Positions 4,978 to 10,092 of a DNA stretch of 10,092 nucleotides are shown here, piece after piece. The translations under genes were made by a program, and so were the position numbers. The stretch is taken from assembly GCA_002365855.1 (NCBI GenBank), contig DFAP01000066.1:1-10092 (forward strand), read 5' to 3'. Under the pieces are notes generated by a model. That model was not told the DNA's origin. It saw only the letters and a list, made by a program, of their open reading frames with translations, and searched no databases. Within the stretch, counting starts at the first letter, position 1, and each line of letters opens with the position of its first letter. This stretch comes from Pelotomaculum sp. UBA3103 (GTDB taxonomy: Bacteria > Bacillota > Desulfotomaculia > Desulfotomaculales > Pelotomaculaceae).

Positions 4978-5220
4978 ATGGATTACATCACAACCAAAGA
5001 GGCTGCTGAAAAATGGGGCCTTACCGAACGCCGCGTGCAGGTCTTATGCAGGCAAGGGAAAATATCCGGTGTATTCCGTCTTGGTTGGGCGTGGGCAATT
5101 CCTAAAGATGCCACCAGACCGGAAGATCATCGTAAAACCAGATATAAAAAAGATTTAGAAGGTAAGACGGGAGGTACAGAAAGTGGCATATCTGACCCCG
5201 GAGTATTTGTTGTAAGATAA
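4978..5220 (+). CDS. Excisionase/MerR-like HTH protein, 3' end altered by the IS
   Basis: The 80-residue product begins MDYITTKEAAEKWGLTERRVQVLC, the winged-helix HTH seen in excisionase (Xis) and MerR-like small DNA-binding proteins. It continues with the conserved RLGWAWAIPKDATRPEDHR. AAGGTGG at 4967-4973 gives a strong ribosome binding site. The core is complete by about residue 55. The last residues (VVR, 5209-5217) and the stop are supplied by the IS21 end that begins at about 5211, so the native C-terminus is lost. A second gene starts inside it at GTG 5183 (separate entry). Relatives are often paired with a second gene that they may control. Excisionase, transcriptional repressor or antitoxin-type regulator are all possible; DNA binding is the firm part. 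Confidence 0.75.
   Translation: MDYITTKEAAEKWGLTERRVQVLCRQGKISGVFRLGWAWAIPKDATRPEDHRKTRYKKDLEGKTGGTESGISDPGVFVVR
5183..5215 (+). pseudogene. Start of a gene cut off by the IS21 element
   Basis: GGGAGG (5169-5174) sits 8 bases before GTG 5183, ideal spacing for a start. The frame reads VAYLTPEYLL and ends at TAA 5213-5215, where the last bases already belong to the IS. The quality of the ribosome binding site suggests a real gene that was the partner of the HTH gene. I could not find its continuation to the right of the IS (7898 onward), so the rest was deleted or lies elsewhere. Confidence 0.45.
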
Positions 5221-5284
5221 AAATACCGAAAGTTGCAAGTTAAAAATCCATAATGTTGCAATTGGAAATTCCATAGTATTGCAA
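5211..5284. repeat. Left end of IS21: terminal repeat and transposase-binding boxes
   Basis: The 30-bp terminal repeat (5211-5240) is followed by TCCATAATGTTGCAA (5247-5261) and TCCATAGTATTGCAA (5270-5284), starting 23 bases apart. Multiple repeats inside each end are known as transposase-binding sites in IS21 elements. A partial third copy (TCCATTGCA) follows at 5288. Confidence 0.85.
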
Positions 5285-5354
5285 AAATCCATTGCAGGCA
5301 TAAACCACAAAATATATCCTTGTATCTGACCAAAGATGCAAGGAGGAAAGGAAT

Positions 5355-6884
5355 ATGCTTACAATGGACAAGATACATGATATCAGATACCGTTTTTTCG
5401 TGAAAGGAGAAAACATTTCCCAAATTGCGAATGTACTTAATTTGGACTGGAAGACGGTTCAGAAGTATGTCGATATGACGGACTTCAACGAACCGGCCCC
5501 CAAACCGGCTTCTAAACAGCGTCTCTGTCCCAAACTGGATCCCTACAAGCCAACTATTGACAAATGGCTCGAACAAGATAAACAAGCACCACGCAAACAG
5601 CGGCATACAGCTAAGAGAGTATTCCACCGTCTTAGAAAAGAGTTTCCTGGGTTTGACTGTTCGTACAGGACCGTTGCTTCCTACTATGCCGTAAAACATA
5701 AAGAACTTTTTAACGGTGTCAGGAGTGGATATCTTCCGCTTGAACATCATCCAGGCGAGGCGCAGGTTGATTTCGGAACAGCTGATTTTTATGAAAATGG
5801 CACGCGGCTAACCGGGAAATACCTTGAGGTGTCATTCCCCTGCAGCAACAAAGGCTACCTGCAACTATTCTACGGTGAAAACATGGAATGCCTTCTGGAA
5901 GGACTTGACACCATCTTCCGGCACATCGGTGTTGTACCCAACGAGCTATGGTTTGATAACACAAAAACCATCGTAACGAAAGTTATCCGAGGTGGCGGAC
6001 GCGAGACCACGGAACGGTTTGACCGTTTCCGGGAACACTATCGTTTCCATGCCGTATTCATGAACCCCGGTGAAGGCCATGAAAAGGGTAACGTAGAAAA
6101 TAAAGTAGGTTACCAAAGACGTAACTTTCTTGTCCCCATACCGCGTTTTCTTGCGCTATCCGATTTTAACCGGCAGCTTCTAGATATGTGTGAGGAAGAT
6201 GCTAACAGGGTGCATTACCGCCATAATGAGACGATCGAGGAACTTTTTGCTGAAGATTTAAGACATTGCCATCCGCTTCCTGAAATTGAGTTCGACCTGA
6301 GCGGCAAAAGGAGTGTTACCACTAACAGCTGGGGCAAGTTTTATCTGAATAAAGGAATGCATGAATATTCGGTTTCACCAAAACACGCAAACACAACTGT
6401 TAACCTGAAACTCACATCATCGCTTGTCATAGTTATGGACGAAAACTACCGCGAAATTGTAAGGCACCGTCGCCTTTATGGCGATACCAAGCAGCAGAGC
6501 ATGGACTGGTTTCCATACCTCAGGCAGCTTTCCATACGTCCACGCGCCTTGAAGTATTCGGGTATCTATGACATGATGCCACCTACAATGAAACAGTTCC
6601 TTGAGGGCTGTTCCAATACAGAAACAGGAAAAGTTCTTAAAGTTTTGGCGGAACTCACAGACAGAACCGGCTTTGAGAGTGCGCTCAATAGCGTCAATCA
6701 AGCGCTCTGTTACGGTGCATCCGATGCGGAAAGCCTGAAGAATCTCTACCGGCGTATTTACGCAGATGTGCCGGAACTTCCACCGATGCCGCTTGATCCG
6801 GGAATACCGGATGTCGGTCAGATGACAACCAACCTTATTGCTTATGACGTCTTCCTGAGAAAGGGAGGTGCCGCAAATGCTTGA
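5355..6884 (+). CDS. istA: IstA, DDE transposase of IS21 family
   Basis: The 509-residue product is the IS21 transposase. An N-terminal HTH (about residues 6-36, IHDIRYRFFVKGENISQIAN...) serves end recognition. The integrase-like catalytic core has the acidic triad Asp139 (in QVDFGTADF), Asp201 (in WFDNTKT) and Glu248 (in EKGNVENKVGYQRR), a spacing expected for this family. The later region (from about 320) contains the beta-barrel-like Mu-transposase C-terminal domain. It works with the ATPase IstB, encoded next, to cut and join the element's ends. AGGAGG (5341-5346) supports ATG 5355; ATG 5364 is also possible. The stop overlaps the istB start. The gene is full length with all catalytic residues, so it may be active. 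Confidence 0.96.
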   Translation: MLTMDKIHDIRYRFFVKGENISQIANVLNLDWKTVQKYVDMTDFNEPAPKPASKQRLCPKLDPYKPTIDKWLEQDKQAPRKQRHTAKRVFHRLRKEFPGFDCSYRTVASYYAVKHKELFNGVRSGYLPLEHHPGEAQVDFGTADFYENGTRLTGKYLEVSFPCSNKGYLQLFYGENMECLLEGLDTIFRHIGVVPNELWFDNTKTIVTKVIRGGGRETTERFDRFREHYRFHAVFMNPGEGHEKGNVENKVGYQRRNFLVPIPRFLALSDFNRQLLDMCEEDANRVHYRHNETIEELFAEDLRHCHPLPEIEFDLSGKRSVTTNSWGKFYLNKGMHEYSVSPKHANTTVNLKLTSSLVIVMDENYREIVRHRRLYGDTKQQSMDWFPYLRQLSIRPRALKYSGIYDMMPPTMKQFLEGCSNTETGKVLKVLAELTDRTGFESALNSVNQALCYGASDAESLKNLYRRIYADVPELPPMPLDPGIPDVGQMTTNLIAYDVFLRKGGAANA

Positions 6885-7635
6885 AGAAGAAATCATAGGC
6901 TGTTGCAAGAAACTAAGGTTAAGTCGTAATCTGGCCGATATGGCACAGACAACGCAGGGCGAATCACATCAGGAATACTTATATAAACTACTGTCTGCAG
7001 AACTGAAGAATCGTGAACAGGTACGTGTAGCCAAACTGATTAACAGTGCAGGTTTCTACAGTATCAAAACATTTGACGGATTCCGATTTGATGAAATCAC
7101 TCTTCCTTCCGACTTGACACAGGAAAGCCTGAAATCCCTTGATTTTATTAGTGAAAAGAAAAACGTCATCATGTACGGCAGGACAGGAACAGGAAAAACC
7201 ATGCTTTCCACTGCGCTTGGTGTCACCGCTTGCAGAAAAGGTATTCCTGTCAGATTCTACCGTACCGCAGCACTGGTCAACCAGCTTTCGGAAGCCAAAA
7301 AGACAGGTGCTTTAGGGACACTGCTGAAAAAACTGAATAAAGCATCTGTCATTATCCTTGATGAATGGGGCTATGTGCCATATGACCGTACCGGTGCCCA
7401 GTTGCTTTTTGATTATCTCTCCGAGATACATGAGCAGAAGTCCATCATACTGAATACGAATCTGGAGTTTTCAAGGTGGGTTAATGTACTCTATGATGAG
7501 CAGATGACTGCTGCCCTTGTAGGCAGGCTCATGCACCACTGCCATCTTATCCTATTTCCGGGAGAGAACAACCGGCTAAGGGAATCCAGCATCAATGACC
7601 TTTACCGCTCAATATCGTCACCAAAAGGAGAATAG
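6877..7635 (+). CDS. istB: IstB, AAA+ ATPase helper of IS21 transposition
   Basis: The 252-residue product is the IstB ATPase, which oligomerises on target DNA and recruits IstA. Walker A is GRTGTGKT at residues 101-108; Walker B is VIILDEWGY, with Asp162 and Glu163. The DnaA/DnaC-like arrangement and a helical N-terminal region (about 1-60) fit the family. GGGAGG (6863-6868) lies 8 bases before ATG 6877, which is preferred over GTG 6868, since that codon overlaps the ribosome binding site. The ATG overlaps the istA stop in ATGCTTGA, so translation is coupled. The length is typical and no motif is missing. Confidence 0.96.
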   Translation: MLEEEIIGCCKKLRLSRNLADMAQTTQGESHQEYLYKLLSAELKNREQVRVAKLINSAGFYSIKTFDGFRFDEITLPSDLTQESLKSLDFISEKKNVIMYGRTGTGKTMLSTALGVTACRKGIPVRFYRTAALVNQLSEAKKTGALGTLLKKLNKASVIILDEWGYVPYDRTGAQLLFDYLSEIHEQKSIILNTNLEFSRWVNVLYDEQMTAALVGRLMHHCHLILFPGENNRLRESSINDLYRSISSPKGE

Positions 7636-7640
7636 ATGAC

Positions 7641-7718
7641 ATGACCATATTACAATATGTTGCGAACTGGGACACAAGCTTTCTGAAACGGTCTGAAATC
7701 TCCCGGATGACAAAGTGA
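7641..7718 (+). CDS. Possible 25-residue peptide inside IS21, after istB
   Basis: ATG 7641 opens MTILQYVANWDTSFLKRSEI and stops at 7718. AAGGAG (7624-7629), inside the istB 3' end, lies 11 bases before it, so translation could follow istB. It has no recognised family and may be chance. The rest of 7636-7823 is gene-free sequence up to the right end repeats. Confidence 0.25.
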   Translation: MTILQYVANWDTSFLKRSEISRMTK

Positions 7719-7823
7719 TGAATTGAATGTGAATCCGGACCACTGCCTCCCTTTTGATTAACTCAGGTAACAAATGTCTGCAATCTATCTATTTCCCTGC
7801 TAAACAGGGCGCGGAAATAGAAC

Positions 7824-7897
7824 TTGCAACATTATGGAAAATGGAGTTGCAATACTATGGAAAAATTACTTGCAACTTTTTGTAAAAAGTTCTTGCA
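7824..7897. repeat. Right end of IS21: boxes and terminal repeat
   Basis: TTGCAACATTATGGA (7824-7838) and TTGCAATACTATGGA (7847-7861) are the complements of the two left-end boxes, also 23 bases apart. The 30-bp terminal repeat lies at 7868-7897. Counting inward from the tip, the two box variants occur in the opposite order to the left end. Confidence 0.85.
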
Positions 7898-7982
7898 AAA
7901 AACAAAGAGCACCACGTGCTGTAGGATATGCCCACGGTTATATCGTTTCGATCCTGGGAAACGCAGCATTCTTGATAGCAAG

Positions 7983-8007
7983 GCCCTGGAACACTCCGGG
8001 GCTTTTT
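7983..8007 (+). terminator. Rho-independent terminator right of the IS
   Basis: GCCCTGG (7983-7989) pairs with CCGGGGC (7996-8002), with one U-G pair, around AACACT, followed by five T. It is the first structure beyond the IS and would stop read-through from istB. The interval 7898-8150 contains no gene I can support, only this and the next hairpin. Confidence 0.7.
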
Positions 8008-8038
8008 CTATACCTGATAAAAAGAAAGAACAATGGAA

Positions 8039-8064
8039 CCACAGGCAAAGGCTTGTGGGTTTTT
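8039..8064 (+). terminator. Second terminator-type hairpin
   Basis: CCACAGGC (8039-8046) pairs with GCTTGTGG (8051-8058), 8 bp with one G-U pair, around AAAG. It is followed by G and five T. It lies just upstream of the HNH gene's likely -10 box (TATAAT, 8085-8090). Confidence 0.6.
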
Positions 8065-8150
8065 CATGCCCAAAGATAGGAGCGTATAATAAATGCTCTG
8101 CAAAAAGGTGTACTGCCTGTTCCCCAGTTGTATTAAGAAGGTGAAAACTA

Positions 8151-8534
8151 ATGCCCAGAAAGCCCAAAAGCCCCTGCCGCCATCCCGGCTGCCCGGAACT
8201 GACGGAGGACAGGTTTTGTAAATATCACCAGCAGGAGTACCGCCGGGAATATAACCGGGAGCAAAGGCCGGAGTATTCCAGGAAGCTCTATCGCAGTAGC
8301 CGCTGGCGGAGATTGCGCAGACGGTTCCTGCAGGAAAATCCTTTGTGCGTGGAGTGCAAAAAGACTGGTCGGCTTATCGAGGCTACTGTGGTGGACCACA
8401 TCATCCCGCACAAGGGAGACGAAAAGCTCTTCTGGGACGAAGACAATCTCCAGGCCCTTTGTAAATCCTGCCACGACCGTAAGACTGCGGCTGAGGGGCG
8501 CTGGGGAAAGAAGGGCAGAGTCTACCGCTACTGA
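8151..8534 (+). CDS. HNH endonuclease (phage packaging-type)
   Basis: The 127-residue product is an HNH nuclease of the kind encoded beside terminase genes in tailed phages, where it helps cleave concatemeric DNA during packaging. The core shows Asp82-His83 (VVDHIIPH), Asn99 (DNLQALC) and His108 (CKSCHDRK). The zinc-holding pairs are Cys66/Cys69 and Cys104/Cys107. Unusually, the N-terminus carries another metal-binding-like set, Cys9, Cys14, Cys23 and His26 (PCRHPGCPELTEDRFCKYH), and a strongly basic stretch follows to about residue 58. AGAAGGTGA (8136-8144 region) lies just before ATG 8151. TATAAT at 8085-8090 may be its -10, but no clear -35 is seen. A methyltransferase gene follows after a G-rich spacer. 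GC content is well above that of the island to the left. Confidence 0.92.
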   Translation: MPRKPKSPCRHPGCPELTEDRFCKYHQQEYRREYNREQRPEYSRKLYRSSRWRRLRRRFLQENPLCVECKKTGRLIEATVVDHIIPHKGDEKLFWDEDNLQALCKSCHDRKTAAEGRWGKKGRVYRY

Positions 8535-8693
8535 TCAACGGGGGTAGGGGGTTATTAATCTCTACAGCTTTTTCTCCCCGATGCGGCGGCGGGGCAACGC
8601 GCGAGAATTCGCAAAATTCCAGGGTGGGGGTATTAAGGCCTCAAGCCCCGGATTTAGTGAGTTTAAGTATTAAAAACCTTCCAAAACAGGTGG
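8535..8693. other. G-rich non-coding spacer, cos-like candidate
   Basis: Between the HNH gene and the methyltransferase lies 160 bases without a gene. It has two GGGGGTA runs (8540-8546 and 8626-8632), a hairpin CCCCG/CGGGG (8576-8580 and 8590-8594) and a near-palindrome GCGAGAATTCGC (8601-8612). G-rich spacers of this type are common beside HNH-terminase modules and can contain the cohesive-end site. That role is inferred from position alone. Confidence 0.3.
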
Positions 8694-8709
8694 AAAGGAG
8701 GCGGTCATT

Positions 8710-10092
8710 TTGGAGATACAACGGATTCCCTTGAACGAGATTAACCCGGCCAAATACAACCCCAGAAAGGATTTAAAGCCCGGGGATCCGGAGTACGAAA
8801 AACTTAAAAAATCCATCCAGGAGTTTGACCTGGTGGAACCCCTGGTCATGAACCGGCGGGGAAACGTGCTCATTTCAGGACACCAGCGCTTAAAGATATT
8901 AAAAGAGCGGGGCGATACGGAAACGGAAGTCTCAGTAGTTGACTTGCCTCCTGAGCGGGAAAAAGCTTTAAACATTGCCCTGAATAAGATCGATGGCCAG
9001 TGGGATATGCCCAAGCTGGAAGAGCTGTTAAAAAATCTGGATGATGAATTAAGGGATATCACAGGCTTTGATGCCCAGGAGATAGAGGAGATGTTAGGCT
9101 TTCAAGAAGAAGTCCGGGAGGACGATTTCGACGGGGAAGAGCCAGTAGATCCCATTACACAGCCCGGAGATCTCTGGATTTTAGGACGCCATCGGCTGCT
9201 CTGCGGCGACAGCACAGATCAGGCTGCTATGGAAAAGCTGATGGACGGGGAAACTGCCGACTGTGTCATTACCTCTCCCCCCTATGCCATGCAGCGCAAG
9301 GATGACTACGGCGGGATTCCCGCTGATGACTATCCGAACTGGTTTTCCCAGGTAGCCCAGAACATCTACTGGGTGCTGGCCGACAGCGGTTCTTTCTTTG
9401 TCAACATCAAAGAGCATGTGGAAGACGGACAGCGCTCCCTCTATGTCTTTAAAAGCATTATTGCCCTGGTGGAAGGAGGCTGGCGTTATGTGGACCAGCT
9501 GATCTGGACCAAGACAGGGCTGCCCGGCGGCTGGCCCAACCGATTAAGGAACGACTTTGAGCCGGTACACTTCTTTACCAAGAAAGAGCATATCGACTGG
9601 ATGGTGCAACTGGTGGAGGCAGACGGGGATAGGCTTGATGATCTTGATCCCTATCTGGTGGAAATGTATGAGGACATCTTCCATTTTGCCAAGAGCAAGA
9701 AGATCAAATTTAAACCTCGAGCGGTAGGAAGGATGTCTGATTTTATCAGAGTCTCCAGCAAGACCAATAAATCAAAAGGCAGGTCCGGCAATATCAGCGT
9801 CAGTGGCAAGTTCAAAAAAGGGGTGGCCCGGGCGGGGAATGTGCTGCAGATACCCGGCAATCAAGATTCAGTCAAACACTCGGCCGTTTTCCCGGTCAAG
9901 CTGCCCGCCTTTTTTATCAAACTAACTACCGACGTGGAGGACAACGTCTTAGATCCTTTTAGCGGCTCCGGCACCACCCTCATGGCCGCCGAACAGCTGG
10001 GCCGCAGCTGTTATGCCATGGAGCTATCCCCAGCCTATTGTGATCTGACCGTCAAACGCTGGGAACAGTTCACCGGCGAAAGAGCAACTCGG
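8710..10092 (+). CDS. ParB-like nuclease domain fused to beta-class DNA methyltransferase (partial)
   Basis: The frame is open from TTG 8710 to the window edge, 461 residues, with the 3' end missing. AAAGGAGG (8694-8701), 8 bases upstream, supports the TTG. Residues about 3-130 form a ParB/sulfiredoxin-like domain, beginning IPLNEINPAKYNPRKD, with the GHQR motif at 57-60 (LISGHQRLKIL). The second part is a SAM-dependent amino-methyltransferase in beta order: motif IV TSPPY at 188-192, a long target-recognition region (about 200-385), a motif X-like HSAVFPVKLPAFFIK at about 391-405, and motif I DPFSGSGTT at 415-423. SPPY occurs in both N4-cytosine and N6-adenine enzymes, so the base is undecided. 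Such ParB-methylase fusions are typical of phages and prophages, where they may protect phage DNA. No restriction partner is seen in the window. Confidence 0.93.
   Translation, partial: MEIQRIPLNEINPAKYNPRKDLKPGDPEYEKLKKSIQEFDLVEPLVMNRRGNVLISGHQRLKILKERGDTETEVSVVDLPPEREKALNIALNKIDGQWDMPKLEELLKNLDDELRDITGFDAQEIEEMLGFQEEVREDDFDGEEPVDPITQPGDLWILGRHRLLCGDSTDQAAMEKLMDGETADCVITSPPYAMQRKDDYGGIPADDYPNWFSQVAQNIYWVLADSGSFFVNIKEHVEDGQRSLYVFKSIIALVEGGWRYVDQLIWTKTGLPGGWPNRLRNDFEPVHFFTKKEHIDWMVQLVEADGDRLDDLDPYLVEMYEDIFHFAKSKKIKFKPRAVGRMSDFIRVSSKTNKSKGRSGNISVSGKFKKGVARAGNVLQIPGNQDSVKHSAVFPVKLPAFFIKLTTDVEDNVLDPFSGSGTTLMAAEQLGRSCYAMELSPAYCDLTVKRWEQFTGERATR

Larger units (their letters stand above)
5211..7897 (+). 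mobile_element. Complete IS21-family insertion sequence
   Basis: The ends form a 30-bp imperfect inverted repeat, 21 of 30 positions identical, at 5211-5240 (TGTAAGAT...) and 7868-7897 (its complement begins TGCAAGAA...). The innermost 12 bases, AAAGTTGCAAGT, are identical. Two 15-bp boxes follow at each end with the same 23-base spacing. Inside are istA and istB, overlapping by 8 bases, which defines the IS21 family. Length is about 2.7 kb, slightly long. No target duplication is recognised at the flanks (TATTTGT on the left, AAAAACAAAG on the right). That suggests the site was later rearranged or that one terminus is misplaced by a few bases. Confidence 0.9.

Noticed and set aside
5127..5750. 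207-residue minus-strand reading frame
   Set aside because: It crosses the IS end and lies antisense to the HTH gene and istA, with no ribosome binding site or domain.
6861..6884. Programmed frameshift between istA and istB
   Set aside because: The ATGCTTGA overlap with a strong ribosome binding site explains istB expression by ordinary translational coupling; no slippery sequence is needed.
7824..8144. 106-residue + strand reading frame right of istB
   Set aside because: It starts inside the IS terminal repeats, crosses the IS boundary and runs through two terminator hairpins, so it is a chance frame.
8093..8221. Short frame starting at ATG 8093 (MLCKKVYCLFPSC)
   Set aside because: It overlaps the first part of the HNH gene, and the TATAAT box lies where its ribosome binding site should be, so the HNH start at 8151 is better.
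2378..10092. Second copy of the tmRNA 3' end as a far attachment site
   Set aside because: I looked for the TTCGACT-to-CCTCCACCA segment to the right and found no match in the window.

Overview
This window looks like the chromosome of a Gram-positive, spore-former-type Clostridia, most like Peptococcaceae relatives such as Pelotomaculum or Desulfotomaculum. That is an inference from the secG ... smpB-ssrA gene order, strong purine-rich ribosome binding sites, TTG/GTG starts and a short tmRNA tag. No rRNA or other species-level marker is present.

Layout. (1) 1-2377 is GC-richer, compact host backbone, all on the + strand: a short array of a dispersed palindromic repeat, secG, a hotdog-fold thioesterase, an HD-domain hydrolase, smpB and the complete tmRNA gene ssrA (tag GNNENYALAA). 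SmpB and tmRNA act together in trans-translation, and SecG belongs to the Sec translocon. (2) 2378-5210 is an AT-rich accessory island that starts right after the encoded CCA of tmRNA, a classic integration target. It holds a cluster of GGTGTGCA inverted repeats, a frame-broken zinc-ribbon gene, an intact protein with four CxxC pairs, a small two-helix membrane protein, a second frame-broken gene, a decayed HTH-gene tail, and an HTH (excisionase-like) gene with a near-consensus promoter. No integrase gene is visible. (3) 5211-7897 is a complete IS21-family insertion sequence (istA, istB) with 30-bp imperfect terminal repeats and two internal boxes at each end. It lands inside or beside a gene that had just begun (GTG at 5183), so it cuts an HTH-plus-partner operon. 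(4) 7898-8150 is a short gene-free flank with two strong terminator hairpins. (5) 8151-10092 is GC-richer and phage-like: an HNH endonuclease, a G-rich non-coding spacer, and a long ParB-like plus beta-class DNA methyltransferase fusion that runs off the window end. This order is typical of the packaging end of a tailed-phage genome.

Taken together, the window is a host housekeeping operon, then an ssrA-linked integration hotspot with decaying cargo, an IS21 insertion, and the edge of a prophage or phage remnant. The main uncertain points are the functions of the island's small proteins, whether the frame breaks are real, and where the far attachment site and the integrase lie.
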